In this document: one piece after another, positions 42,394 to 51,718 of the stretch | Numbering within the stretch: position 1 is the first letter of the stretch | Layout: every line of letters starts with the position of its first letter | Assembly (NCBI GenBank): GCA_024233975.1 | Contig: JACKOX010000004.1 | Coordinates: 62,001-126,000, forward strand | Reading direction: 5' to 3' | Source of the DNA: Rhodanobacteraceae bacterium | GTDB lineage: Bacteria; Pseudomonadota; Gammaproteobacteria; Xanthomonadales; Xanthomonadaceae | DNA: 64,000 nt | The notes under the pieces: model-generated | Told to the model about the DNA's origin: nothing | The model's database searches: none | The model's input: only the letters and a program-made list of their open reading frames with translations | Position numbers and translations under genes: made by a program

Positions 42394-44175
42394 ATGTCCA
42401 AGCGTTGCAGCCCGCCTGTCGCCGCTGAGCAGATGCCGCGCGCCCTGAAACGCCTGTCGCTGTTGTTGCTGGTATCGGCAATAGCAGCCTGCGCGTCGAC
42501 ACAGTCGAAGCCAACGTCGACGGATGTCTTGCAGTCGACAACCGCCGTTGGGGTGCTGCATCCACCGGCTGCGGCCATCGCCAGCGCCCATGCCGAGGCC
42601 ACCGAGGCCGGTTTCGAGACTCTTGACGCCGGTGGCAATGCCTTCGATGCCGCAATCGCCGTATCGGCCGTGCTGTCGGTGGTGGAGCCGATCAGTTCCG
42701 GCATCGGTGGCGGTGGTTTCGTGCTGGTGCATCGCGCCAGTGACGACAGCGACGTCTTCATCGATGCACGCGAGACAGCCCCGGCGGCTGCGCATCCGGA
42801 GCGCTATCTCGATGCTGACGGCAACCTGGATCGTGATCGCAGCGTCAATGGCCCATGGTCTGCAGGCGTCCCCGGCCAGCCGGCGGCATGGGTGCATCTG
42901 GCCGAACACTATGGCCGTCTGCCGCTGTCGCGTTCTCTCGCGCCTGCCATCCGCATCGCCGAGAACGGTTTTGCCATCTATCCGCGGCTGGCGGAAGGCT
43001 ATGCGCGACGCGCCGATGTCATGCAGCGCTATCCCGGCACGCGCGCCGTGTTCCTCGCGGATGGCGATGCGCCTGAAGTCGGAGAGATCCTGAAGCAGCC
43101 CGATCTCGCCCGCACGCTACGCCTGCTGGCAGAGCACGGATTCGACGGTTTCTATCGCGGTGACGTGGCGCGGAAGCTGGTGGCGGGCGTGAACGAAGCC
43201 GGTGGCGAGTGGACGCTGGACGACCTGGCCGGCTACCGGGTCCGCGAGCGCGAGCCACTGCGTTTCGGTTATCGCGACTGGCAGGTCGTCACAGCGCCAC
43301 CGCCGTCGTCCGGTGGTGTGGCCCTGGCCGAGATCCTCAACATGGTGTCTGGCTGGAACCTGGCCGAGCTGCCCAAGGCGAAGCGCGTGCACCTGCTGGT
43401 CGAAGCCATGCGTCGCGCCTATCGTGACCGCACGATCTACCTCGGTGATCCCGACTTCGTCAGCATGCCGCTGGCGCGGCTGACCAGTCGTGACTATGCG
43501 GCCGGATTGCGCGCCACCATCCACCCGGATCGCGCCACGCCCAGCGAGCTGCTGCCCGGCCAGCCGGCGCCGCTGGAGGACGAGGAGACCACCCACTTCG
43601 TGGTGATGGACGAGGAAGGCAACGTCGTGTCCTCGACCCAGACGGTGAACCTGCTCTACGGCTCGGGGCTGATTCCCGAAGGCACCGGCGTGCTGCTCAA
43701 TGACGAGATGGACGATTTCGCGCTCAAGCCGGGCACGCCCAATGCCTTCGGCGTAATGGGTTTCGACGCCAATGCCGTCGCGCCGGGACGACGCATGCTG
43801 AGTTCGATGTCGCCGACCTTCATGCACGACAGTGACGAGTTCGTCGCGCTGGGTACGCCCGGCGGTTCGCGGATCATCACCATGGTGCTGCTCGGCATGC
43901 TGGGCTTCGATGATGGCCTGGATCCGCAGGCGGTGACGGCGCTGCCGCGTTACCACCATCAATGGCTGCCCGACGTCATCCTCGCCGAGACCGGCGCGCT
44001 CGACGCGGAAACCATCGCTGACCTGGAGGCCATGGGTCATACCGTGACCGTGCGCGAAGACACCTGGGGCAACATGCACGCCCTGTCCTGGAATCGGTCG
44101 AGTGGTGAGGTGAGGGCCGGTAGCGACCCGCGTCATCCCGAGGCCAAGGCGATGGTCCGCGCTGCTGCCGACTGA
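42394..44175 (+). CDS. ggt: Gamma-glutamyltransferase (glutathione hydrolase), lipoprotein-type export signal
   Basis: A 593-residue proenzyme that cleaves the gamma-glutamyl bond of glutathione in the periplasm. The signal ends SLLLLVSAIAACAST, which looks like a lipobox. The self-cleavage site and nucleophile are at Thr399 in DEETTHFVVMDEEGNVVSSTQTVN. Other signatures are FDAAIAVSAVLSVVEP, GIGGGGFVLVH and RMLSSMSPTFM. ATG 42394 has GGAG seven bases upstream. Membrane anchoring by lipid is unusual for GGT, which is normally soluble. Glutathione catabolism may link it to the MAPEG gene 3 kb downstream. Confidence 0.93.
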   Translation: MSKRCSPPVAAEQMPRALKRLSLLLLVSAIAACASTQSKPTSTDVLQSTTAVGVLHPPAAAIASAHAEATEAGFETLDAGGNAFDAAIAVSAVLSVVEPISSGIGGGGFVLVHRASDDSDVFIDARETAPAAAHPERYLDADGNLDRDRSVNGPWSAGVPGQPAAWVHLAEHYGRLPLSRSLAPAIRIAENGFAIYPRLAEGYARRADVMQRYPGTRAVFLADGDAPEVGEILKQPDLARTLRLLAEHGFDGFYRGDVARKLVAGVNEAGGEWTLDDLAGYRVREREPLRFGYRDWQVVTAPPPSSGGVALAEILNMVSGWNLAELPKAKRVHLLVEAMRRAYRDRTIYLGDPDFVSMPLARLTSRDYAAGLRATIHPDRATPSELLPGQPAPLEDEETTHFVVMDEEGNVVSSTQTVNLLYGSGLIPEGTGVLLNDEMDDFALKPGTPNAFGVMGFDANAVAPGRRMLSSMSPTFMHDSDEFVALGTPGGSRIITMVLLGMLGFDDGLDPQAVTALPRYHHQWLPDVILAETGALDAETIADLEAMGHTVTVREDTWGNMHALSWNRSSGEVRAGSDPRHPEAKAMVRAAAD

Positions 44176-44237
44176 GCCCGAGGCAACCACAACGCGGTAC
44201 GCGTAGAATCGACGCCATGGTTCCCATGGAGCGTGGC

Positions 44238-45134
44238 ATGAAGTTCTGGTCCATCCTCGGCAATTCACAGAAGCTCGACGGCGGCGCCATGTTCGGCAAC
44301 GTGCCGCAGGCGATGTGGTCGAAATGGATCGCACCCGACGAGCAGAACCGCATTCCGCTGGCATGCCGCGCACTGCTGATCGAGGACGACGACGGCCGTC
44401 GCATCCTGCTGGAGACCGGCATCGGCGCGTTCTTCGAGCCCAAGCTGCGTGAGCGCTTCGGTGTTGTCGAGTCCAACCACGTGCTGCTGGATTCGCTGGC
44501 CAAGGCGGGCGTGTCGCACGAGGACATCGACGTGGTGGTGTTGAGCCATCTGCATTTCGATCATGCCGGCGGCCTGCTGACGCCCTGGCGCGAAGGCGAG
44601 CAGCCGTCACTGTTGTTCCCGAACGCACATTTCGTGGTCGGGCGCGAGGCCTTCGAGCGTGCGCGCCATCCGCATCCGCGCGACCGCGCGTCGTTCATTC
44701 CCGAGCTACCGGGCCTGCTGGAGGCAAGCGGTCGTCTGGAGCTGGTCGATGGCGCCACGTCATCGGTGCTCGGTGACCGCTTCCGCCTGCACTACAGCGA
44801 CGGCCATACGCCGGGGCTGCTGCTGGTCGAGGTGATGGCGGACGACAAGGGTAGTGGACTGGTGTTCTGCGCCGACCTGATTCCGGGCCGGCCGTGGGTT
44901 CACCTGCCGATCACCATGGGCTACGACCGCTATCCCGAGCGGCTGATCGACGAGAAACGGCTGTTCCTCGACGACATGCTGGCGCGGGACGTGCGTCTGT
45001 ACTTCACCCACGATGTCGACTGCGCGGTGGCTGCGCTCAGCCGCGACGACAAAGGCCGTTTTGCCGGCGTGGCGCCGCAGGCGACGCTTGCCGCGGCCGG
45101 CTGGGACAAGCTGCCGGTTGCCGGGGCTGCCTGA
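44238..45134 (+). CDS. MBL-fold metallo-hydrolase
   Basis: A 298-residue metallo-beta-lactamase-fold enzyme. The zinc motif is HLHFDHAGG; further ligands are probably the histidine in YSDGHTPG, the Asp in FCADL and the terminal YFTHDVD histidine. ATG 44238 (KFWSILGNSQKLDGGAMFGN) is chosen since GGAG lies seven bases upstream; ATG 44217 and 44226 are alternatives. The N-terminal GGAMFG stretch is shared with a family of quinol- or lactone-type hydrolases of unknown substrate. It is the first of a tight four-gene run. Confidence 0.85.
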   Translation: MKFWSILGNSQKLDGGAMFGNVPQAMWSKWIAPDEQNRIPLACRALLIEDDDGRRILLETGIGAFFEPKLRERFGVVESNHVLLDSLAKAGVSHEDIDVVVLSHLHFDHAGGLLTPWREGEQPSLLFPNAHFVVGREAFERARHPHPRDRASFIPELPGLLEASGRLELVDGATSSVLGDRFRLHYSDGHTPGLLLVEVMADDKGSGLVFCADLIPGRPWVHLPITMGYDRYPERLIDEKRLFLDDMLARDVRLYFTHDVDCAVAALSRDDKGRFAGVAPQATLAAAGWDKLPVAGAA

Positions 45135-45137
45135 CGC

Positions 45138-45899
45138 ATGACTCGTCGATCCGTGTTGCCTGGTGCAAGCCTGCTGCTTGGGTTGATGGCCGTCCTGGTG
45201 GCGATGCCGGCAGCGGTGGCGCAGGTGCCCGCTGCTCACGAGCCGGTGGACTCTTCGCCACCGCGCGGAGAGCTGTGGCCGCTGCAGCCGCTGAGTGATG
45301 ACAGTTTCGCGGTTTCGACCCGTGCGTTGGCGCTGCGTCGTGACGTCCGCATGTACCAGTGGCGTGCCGAAACCGGTGTGGACGGTAGCGTCCGCTGGTC
45401 ACGGGAGTGGGCGGATGCACTTCTCGAGACGCCGGCGGCGCTGAAGGATGACGAGCACGTCAATCCCGGTGTGATGCCGTTTCGCGGGGCGACGTGGCGC
45501 GCCAGCGCCGTCGAACTGGATGGTCATCCGGTTGAACCCGCGCTGTATTCGCATTTCGAGGACTGGACGCCGCTGGCTGTGGCAGCGGATACGTTGCCAC
45601 CGAATCTCGCGGCAAGCTTTCGGGAGGTAGACGGTTGTCTGTACAGCGGCGAAGACGCGAGCGTGCCGGCCATCGGCGACCTGCGCATCTGCTGGGAAAC
45701 GCTGCCGGCGGGCCCCATCGAGGGTGCGATCCGGCTGGACGGCGGTCGCTGGGTTGCCGGTGTCGAACCGGTCGGGCGTGGCAGTCAGGGCGAGGATTTC
45801 GCGTTTGAGGAACTGGGGCGCGGCTATTGGCTGCTCGCAGGGCTGCTGCTTGGCGTACTGCTGATGTATTTCATGTTCCGCGGTCGCGGACGGAGTTGA
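45138..45899 (+). CDS. TMEM43-family membrane protein
   Basis: A 253-residue protein with an N-terminal signal or helix (LLGLMAVLVAMPAAVA) and a C-terminal membrane helix (WLLAGLLLGVLLMYFMF). The middle shows RDVRMYQWRAE, a W-rich segment, NPGVMPFRGATWRASAVELDG and the later DLRICWETLPAG, matching the TMEM43 (DUF1625) pattern. The human homologue is an inner nuclear membrane protein; bacterial members are uncharacterised. It starts 3 bp after the MBL gene and ends 3 bp before the DUF839 gene, so it is co-translated with both. Confidence 0.75.
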   Translation: MTRRSVLPGASLLLGLMAVLVAMPAAVAQVPAAHEPVDSSPPRGELWPLQPLSDDSFAVSTRALALRRDVRMYQWRAETGVDGSVRWSREWADALLETPAALKDDEHVNPGVMPFRGATWRASAVELDGHPVEPALYSHFEDWTPLAVAADTLPPNLAASFREVDGCLYSGEDASVPAIGDLRICWETLPAGPIEGAIRLDGGRWVAGVEPVGRGSQGEDFAFEELGRGYWLLAGLLLGVLLMYFMFRGRGRS

Positions 45900-45902
45900 T
45901 TC

Positions 45903-47321
45903 ATGACGATCGATAGCAAAGGAAGGCCGGTCACGCCGGCACGGCGCCGCTTCCTCGGAGCTGCCGGCGCTGCATTGGGTGGGCTGTCGCCATTGGGGCA
46001 GCTGCTGGCTGCCGCGGGTGATGCCGGGAAGGTCAAGCCTGCAGGTCGGGCCCGCGGATACGGGCCGCTGAAGCCGGCTCGGGACGAGAACACCGGACTC
46101 CCCCTGCTGCTCCTGCCGGAAGGCTTCCGCTATCGCAGCTTTGGCTGGGTTGGCGATCCGCTGGTGGACGGCAGCCTGATGCCGGCATCCCACGACGGCA
46201 TGGGCATTGTTGCCGTGAACGGGAGTCGGGTGACCCTGGTCAGGAACCATGAGGTGACGCGGATCGGTCCCGCCTTCGGCAAGCCGGAATTCCAGTACGA
46301 CCCCAACGCGCAGGGCGGCACGGTCACGCTGGATTACGACTGCGATAGCGGCAAGCTGATGTCGGCGCACGCCAGCCTCGCCGGCACCATGAACAACTGC
46401 GCCGGCGGCGTGACCACCTGGAACAGCTGGCTCAGCTGCGAGGAGTTCGTGTCGGCGGCGGGCAAGACGGTGATGACCAAGACCGGCATCGGTCGACTGG
46501 AACGCGATCACGGCTTTGTTTTCGAGGTGCCGGCCAGCGGTCACTCCAATGCGCAGCCGATCCGGGACATGGGCCAGTTCCGGCACGAGGCGGCCGTCGT
46601 GTTTCCGCCAAGCGGTGATGTCTACCTCACGGAAGATCTGGAGCCGGTTGCCGGCTTCTACCGGTTTGTCCCGAAAACGCCGGGCAAGCTGTCGGATGGC
46701 GGTGCGCTGTTCATGCTCCGCGCGAAGAATCGCCAGGAACTGCGTTCCGGTCTCACCGTGGGCGAGCCGATTGACGTCGACTGGGTTCCCATCGAGAAGC
46801 CCGAGCACGGCATCGACGCCGAGGAAGACGATATCCGCGGCGTGCAGCGCCAGGGACTGGTACAGGGCGCGTCGAAGTTCACTCGTCTGGAAGGCATCTT
46901 CGTCAGCGACGGGGATGTGTTCTTCACCGCCACCAATGGTGGCAACGAAGGCTGTGGTCAGGTGTTTCGCTATCGACCGAGCGAACAGCAGTTGACGCTG
47001 ATCTACGAATCCGCCGATCGCGCCGTGCTCGATTATCCCGACAACATCTGCGTCAGCCCGCGCGGCGGCATGGTGATCTGCCAGGACAGCAAGGGCGACG
47101 TGCAGAGCCTGTTCGGCTTGACCTCGACCCACGAGCTGTTCGAGTTCGCCCGGAACAATGTCCTGCTGGATGGGGCGACCAAGGGGCTTTCCGGTGATTT
47201 CCGTCGCTCGGAATGGGCGGGCAGCTGTTTCACGCCGGATGGCAAGTGGCTGTTCGCCAATGTCTTCAGTCCCGGCTTCACGGTGGCGATCACCGGTCCC
47301 TGGGGTGAGGGTCTGGTTTGA
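45903..47321 (+). CDS. DUF839/PhoX-type secreted protein
   Basis: A 472-residue protein with a twin-arginine-like start (ARRRFLGAAGAALGG), so it is probably exported folded. The body is a propeller of the DUF839 family: SHDGMGIVAV, LVRNHEVTR, GGVTTWNSWLSCEE and TEDLEPVAGFYRFVP. PhoX members are Ca2+-dependent alkaline phosphatases that hydrolyse phosphate monoesters; whether this one keeps the catalytic ligands cannot be judged by eye. The stop overlaps the MAPEG ATG by one base. Confidence 0.85.
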   Translation: MTIDSKGRPVTPARRRFLGAAGAALGGLSPLGQLLAAAGDAGKVKPAGRARGYGPLKPARDENTGLPLLLLPEGFRYRSFGWVGDPLVDGSLMPASHDGMGIVAVNGSRVTLVRNHEVTRIGPAFGKPEFQYDPNAQGGTVTLDYDCDSGKLMSAHASLAGTMNNCAGGVTTWNSWLSCEEFVSAAGKTVMTKTGIGRLERDHGFVFEVPASGHSNAQPIRDMGQFRHEAAVVFPPSGDVYLTEDLEPVAGFYRFVPKTPGKLSDGGALFMLRAKNRQELRSGLTVGEPIDVDWVPIEKPEHGIDAEEDDIRGVQRQGLVQGASKFTRLEGIFVSDGDVFFTATNGGNEGCGQVFRYRPSEQQLTLIYESADRAVLDYPDNICVSPRGGMVICQDSKGDVQSLFGLTSTHELFEFARNNVLLDGATKGLSGDFRRSEWAGSCFTPDGKWLFANVFSPGFTVAITGPWGEGLV

Positions 47322-47719
47322 TGGTCGTGGTTGCGTTCCCGGCCACGGCGGCGATCTATTGCGCGCTGTCCGTGGTGCTGGTCATCGGGTTGGCCTTGCG
47401 CGTGGTGCAGATCCGGCGCTCACATCAGATTGGCATTGGCGACAATGGCCACGCCGATCTGGCACGGCGCATCCGGGTGCATGCCAACGCGCTGGAAAAC
47501 CTGCCGCTGGCGCTGTTGCTGCTGGTCCTTCTGGACATGTCCGGGGTGGCAGCGCCATGGATCCACGGTTTCGGCGCCGCGCTCCTGCTGGCGCGCCTTG
47601 CCCACGCGGGCGGCTTGTCGCGACGTTCCGGTTACAGCCACGGCCGCTTCCACGGGACGCTCGTGACCTGGCTGCTGATGCTGGTGATGGCGGCTTGGCT
47701 GCTACTGAGGTCGATCTGA
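47321..47719 (+). CDS. MAPEG family membrane protein
   Basis: A 132-residue four-helix membrane protein. The family motif is visible as ARRIRVHANALENLPLALLL (R-x3-N-x2-E). The rest is LLLARLAHAGGLSRRSGY and a terminal hydrophobic helix. MAPEG proteins act in glutathione-dependent or lipid thioether metabolism; the substrate here is unknown. It begins with the last base of the preceding stop (TGATG), closing a coupled set with the MBL, TMEM43-like and DUF839 genes. Confidence 0.88.
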   Translation: MVVVAFPATAAIYCALSVVLVIGLALRVVQIRRSHQIGIGDNGHADLARRIRVHANALENLPLALLLLVLLDMSGVAAPWIHGFGAALLLARLAHAGGLSRRSGYSHGRFHGTLVTWLLMLVMAAWLLLRSI

Positions 47720-47742
47720 CGTCGGGATTCACGCAGATGGAT

Positions 47743-48294
47743 TCAGGCGGCGGGTGTGCCGTCCGGGTCATGGTCGACAAAATACAGGCCGGCATAGAGT
47801 TTCGGATCGATGGCATAGCCTTCGGCGGCTTTCTGGCAAAGCCAGGCCGCGGCTTCGGTTCGCGGCACTTCGTGGACGATGATGTCCTCGCTGTCATCGC
47901 CGCCACCGGGCCCCACGCGCGTGAGGCCGCTGGCCCGTGCAAAGGCGATGATTTCGTTGCTCATGCCGGCGGAGCTGGGTCCCTGCATCAGCAGCCGCAC
48001 GCGGTCGGCGCGCCAGCCGGTTTCCTCTTCCAGCTCGCGGGCCGCGGCAAGCTCGATCGGCTCTTCCGCATGGATGTCTCCAACAAGCCCGGCGGGCATT
48101 TCGATCGCCGGCGCATTGACGGGGACGCGGAACTGCTCGACCAGCAGCAGCCGGTCTTCCGGGGTCACGGCGACGATGATGACCGCGCAGCGGGCATTGC
48201 TGCGTTCCGCGTAGTCCCAGCCGTCACGGTGGACCAGGCGAAGGTAGGTGCCTTCGGCAAGTATCTGGGTGGTGTTTTCGACGGGCTTGCTCAT
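47743..48294 (-). CDS. NUDIX hydrolase, ADP-ribose pyrophosphatase type
   Basis: A 183-residue NUDIX enzyme. The NUDIX box reads GDIHAEEPIELAAARELEEE and continues TGW (G-x5-E-x7-RE-x2-EE-x-G). LLVEQFRVPVNAPAIEMPAGL before it is typical of the ADP-ribose/NudF branch, which splits nucleotide-diphospho-linked compounds. It stands convergent to MAPEG, with about 20 bp between. Confidence 0.9.
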   Translation of the reverse strand: MSKPVENTTQILAEGTYLRLVHRDGWDYAERSNARCAVIIVAVTPEDRLLLVEQFRVPVNAPAIEMPAGLVGDIHAEEPIELAAARELEEETGWRADRVRLLMQGPSSAGMSNEIIAFARASGLTRVGPGGGDDSEDIIVHEVPRTEAAAWLCQKAAEGYAIDPKLYAGLYFVDHDPDGTPAA

Positions 48295-48440
48295 CAGGGG
48301 CCGTTACCGGGGCGTTCATGGGCTGTTGATGGTAGCGTCTTGCCCCGACTTGCGGCGCGCCGGGAACCTTTGCGCCGGCTTCCGGTCGCAACTGCCCTCC
48401 GGCAAATATCGCCGACACCCCTTCCAGAGCCGAGTTTCGA

Positions 48441-49922
48441 ATGACTGTCCAAGCCACCTCACGTCAATCTCCTTCCCATCATCGGCAGGGGCTCCGGCTA
48501 TCGTCGGCGGCCGCAGTGCTGCTGGCGACCACCTTGTTTACGGCAGCAGTCCCTACGGTAGTGTTGGCTGCCCAGGACGTCGCCGTGCTGGGAACTACTG
48601 CCGGCAAGCCGCTTGACCCGGCGATAGAGGACAAGCTGGACGCCATTGACGACGTTGCCAAGCTTCGCGGTATCGCGATGGGCTTCCAGCAGCGGGAGGA
48701 CTGGTCCAACGCGGCATTCGCCTGGAAGCGCCTTACCGCGCTGCGACCACATATTGGCAAGTACAAGATGGAGCTGGCCGCCGCATACGCGCGGCAGGAC
48801 AGGAAGAGCGAGGCCTATACCACGCTGCTGGAGTTGCAGAGTCAGGGCTACGCCTATGACATCAAGGACGATCCGCGCTTCAGCAAGGTCGCGACCACAG
48901 AGGTGTGGCAGTACATCCTCACCGGCTTCGATGCCAATCGCGTCGCGTTTGGCGACGGCGGGGTCGCCTATACGCTCCCGCGGGAAGACCTTCTGATTGA
49001 CAGCCTGACTTGGGATCCAACTCGCAAGGCATTGCTGGTAGGCAGTGCGCGCAAGGGCAGTGTTTTCACCGTAGGCAAGGGCGGCAAGCTGAAGCCGCTG
49101 GTGGAGGCCAATGCCGAAAATGGCCTGTGGGCGGTGATGGATCTGGTGGTCGACGCCAAGCGCAATCGGCTATGGATAGCCAGCACGGCGATCCCGCACT
49201 TCCAGGGCTATTCGCCGGAGAAGGATCTGGGCCGGGCTGGTGTCTTCGAATTTGCTCTGGATAGCGGCAAGTTCATCAAGAGCTACCTGTCGCCGGAAAT
49301 GCCGGGGCAGAGCTTTTTCCTCTCCAGCCTGGCGCTGGGCGGAAATGGCGAGGTGTACGCGGCTGACGGCGTCAACAATGCCGTCTACATGGTTCGCGAC
49401 GGCGAATTCAAGCGTGTTTTCCATGCGCCTCGCCTCGCCAGCATCCGCGGCATGACGGTCAGTGACGATGGAAAGCGGCTGTACTTTGCCGACCATGAGC
49501 TGGGTGTGATGGGCGTTGACCTGACGACCGGGAAGCCGTTCGACGTGCTGGTGCCGAAGAATCTGGCTTTGGGCGGTATCGACGGCATGCAGTGGTGGAA
49601 GGATTCGCTGATTCTGGTGCAGAACGAAATGAATCCAGCGCGCGTGATGCGTTTGCAGCTTGATGACAGCGGGCGCAGCGTGGCAAAGGTGCTGCCATTG
49701 GAGGCCAATCAGGCTGACGTCAACTTTCCGACGATGCTGACGATGAATGGCGAGGACATCTATCTGATCGCCAACAGCCAGAAGAACAACTACGACCGAT
49801 TCGGGCTGTTGCGCGACAAGGGCAAGCTGGAAGGCACGCGAATCTACCGGTTGAGCGTCAATTCCGTGAAGCCTGAGGATGACATCGAGCCGTTCCTCAA
49901 TATTGGCGCGAAGAAAAAGTAA
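48441..49922 (+). CDS. Secreted beta-propeller protein (SMP-30/NHL-like) with helical N-terminal domain
   Basis: A 493-residue protein with a signal peptide (LRLSSAAAVLLATTLFTAAVPTVVLA). Residues about 50-125 are helical and TPR-like (LRGIAMGFQQREDWSNAAFAWKRLTA). The rest is a propeller with blade motifs LTWDPTRKALLVGSARKG, DLVVDAKRNRLWIAS, LALGGNGEVYAAD and MTVSDDGKRLYFAD. No catalytic residues are recognised. It may bind or process a ligand in the periplasm. No operon partner is seen. Confidence 0.8.
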   Translation: MTVQATSRQSPSHHRQGLRLSSAAAVLLATTLFTAAVPTVVLAAQDVAVLGTTAGKPLDPAIEDKLDAIDDVAKLRGIAMGFQQREDWSNAAFAWKRLTALRPHIGKYKMELAAAYARQDRKSEAYTTLLELQSQGYAYDIKDDPRFSKVATTEVWQYILTGFDANRVAFGDGGVAYTLPREDLLIDSLTWDPTRKALLVGSARKGSVFTVGKGGKLKPLVEANAENGLWAVMDLVVDAKRNRLWIASTAIPHFQGYSPEKDLGRAGVFEFALDSGKFIKSYLSPEMPGQSFFLSSLALGGNGEVYAADGVNNAVYMVRDGEFKRVFHAPRLASIRGMTVSDDGKRLYFADHELGVMGVDLTTGKPFDVLVPKNLALGGIDGMQWWKDSLILVQNEMNPARVMRLQLDDSGRSVAKVLPLEANQADVNFPTMLTMNGEDIYLIANSQKNNYDRFGLLRDKGKLEGTRIYRLSVNSVKPEDDIEPFLNIGAKKK

Positions 49923-49960
49923 GTCTCGCTGGCTGAGTCCGAATTCCCGAAGAGTGTCGC

Positions 49961-50860
49961 TCAGTCCGGCTCCGGCAACTCGTTGATCCGGCGCCGGCTC
50001 AAGGCGCCGAAGCGCAGCCTCTCGCAAAGCCTGTCCATGGCTTGCTGATCAACGGGCTGGCGTCGCGCGTCGCCGATGTGTTCGGGGATCGGTGCGTCCA
50101 GTGAGATGGTCGCCAGGTCCCGTGATAGGCGTGCCTGCTCGGCATGTTCACGTAGTCGGGCAGCGTGGGCCTTGGCACCGCGCAGGCGCAGGAATTCCAC
50201 CTCGTGGGCGCGTGCCAGCAGGCTGTCCAGATCGTGGAAATGCTCCAGCAGTGCTGATGCGGTTTTCGGGCCAATTCCCGGGACTCCGGGAATGTTGTCG
50301 CTGCTGTCGCCGGTGAGGCCGAGGAAGTCGGGAATCTGCTCCGGTCGCACGCCATAACGCTCGCGCACGCCATCATGATCCCAGCGCTGGTTGCGCGCGT
50401 AGTCCCACTGCTGGTCGCCTTCGCGCAGCAGCTGTGACAGGTCCTTGTCGGCGGAAAGGATCAAGCCCTTGAAGCCGGCTTCGCGCTGGCGGACCAGCAG
50501 GGTGCCGATCAGGTCGTCTGCTTCGTAGCGCGGGTCGACGACGGTGGCGAGACCCAGCGACCGGGAGATCGCCTGGCATTCCTGGAACTGGCGTTTGAGG
50601 CTGTCAGGCGCAGGATCGCGATTCGCCTTGTAGGCCGGATAACGCTCATTCCGAAACGAGCTCTCCAGTGCTTCGTCGAACGCAACGGCAATGTGCTGTG
50701 GTCGCTGGCGCTCCAGCAGCTCCAGCAGAAAGCGGGTGAAACCATGGACGGCATTGACCGGATGGCCATCCACGTCGATGAAGTCGTCAGGCATCGAATG
50801 CCAGGCGCGGAACACGTACATGCTGGCGTCCACGAGAAACAGCGTCTCGGAACGCTTCAT
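49961..50860 (-). CDS. 5'-3' exonuclease (PolI-N / Xni-like flap nuclease)
   Basis: A 299-residue nuclease of the PolI 5'-nuclease family. TLFLVDASMYVFRAWHSMP, AFDEALESSFRNERYPAYKANRD, DPRYEADDLIGTLL, LILSADKDLSQLL, and LGLTGDSSDNIPGVPGIGPKTASALL cover the acidic metal ligands and the H3TH motif. It lacks a polymerase domain, as in stand-alone exonucleases. It processes 5' flaps during replication or repair. It is followed (upstream) by the nitroreductase gene with 1 bp spacing on the same strand. Confidence 0.92.
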   Translation of the reverse strand: MKRSETLFLVDASMYVFRAWHSMPDDFIDVDGHPVNAVHGFTRFLLELLERQRPQHIAVAFDEALESSFRNERYPAYKANRDPAPDSLKRQFQECQAISRSLGLATVVDPRYEADDLIGTLLVRQREAGFKGLILSADKDLSQLLREGDQQWDYARNQRWDHDGVRERYGVRPEQIPDFLGLTGDSSDNIPGVPGIGPKTASALLEHFHDLDSLLARAHEVEFLRLRGAKAHAARLREHAEQARLSRDLATISLDAPIPEHIGDARRQPVDQQAMDRLCERLRFGALSRRRINELPEPD

Positions 50861-50861
50861 C

Positions 50862-51461
50862 TCAGGCTTTCCAGCGGTCGTAGATGTCGCTCAGCGCTGG
50901 ACGTGCGCGCTCCGGTACCGCCTGGCTCGCCGTGCCGAAGTGCATGAAGCCAAGTACGCATTCGTTCTCCGCGAGACCGAGCAGCCTGGCGATGCCAGCA
51001 TCGTAGGCTGCCCAGCCGGTCAGCCACTGGCCAGCAAAGCCCAGTGCCTGGGCTGCCTGCAGCAGCGCGAAGCAGACACAGGCGCCAGACAGGGTCTGCT
51101 CGAATTCCGGCACTTTGTGGTTCTCATGGATGCAGGAAATGACGACCAGCAGCATCGGGCTGTTGCCGAAGCGCTGAGCGTCTTTTTCCAGCGCGGCATC
51201 GGTGACGTCGGGATCGCTGGCGCGATGGCAGTTCTGCACGGCGGCGGCGAAGCTCTCGCGCCGCTCGGACGGAATCTCCAGGATCCGCCATGGTGTGAGT
51301 CGCCCGTGATCGGGCACTCGCGTGGCAGCGGCGATGATCTGCGCCAGCGCCTCCGGGTCGGGCGCCGGGGTTTGCAGGGCCAGAACCGGTGTTGACCGGC
51401 GTTCATTGAGCACGGTCAGCCGGGGATCGGGCTGCGAATGGGGTGAGATGTCCTGGGTCAT
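50862..51461 (-). CDS. Nitroreductase family protein (YdjA-like)
   Basis: A 199-residue flavoprotein. LNERRSTPVL, ATRVPDHGRLTPWRIL, and ACVCFALLQAAQALGFAGQWLTGWAAYD are typical of the small YdjA-type nitroreductases, which reduce nitroaromatics or quinones with NAD(P)H and FMN. The gene ends 1 bp before the exonuclease start. The family role in the cell is not known. Confidence 0.88.
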   Translation of the reverse strand: MTQDISPHSQPDPRLTVLNERRSTPVLALQTPAPDPEALAQIIAAATRVPDHGRLTPWRILEIPSERRESFAAAVQNCHRASDPDVTDAALEKDAQRFGNSPMLLVVISCIHENHKVPEFEQTLSGACVCFALLQAAQALGFAGQWLTGWAAYDAGIARLLGLAENECVLGFMHFGTASQAVPERARPALSDIYDRWKA

Positions 51462-51718
51462 GGCAGCGAAGTCTAGACCATCGGCGTTGATGCCCGGTTT
51501 CGGTCTGCGCCTTGGCTCTGGCGGGGCCGTCAGGCAAAGGCAGACGAGCGGTCAGTTTTGTGGATTGAGCGGCAAAACCTGACGAAATTTGTCAGAGTTC
51601 CGCGAGTTGAGTCACGATACGTCCCAGAACCGCGCCCTACAATGTCAATCAAGGCAAATCACCGGACCTCTCCGCGTCGGAGTTGTTTCAGCCGGAAGCG
51701 CGCCTTGGAGCACAGGAC

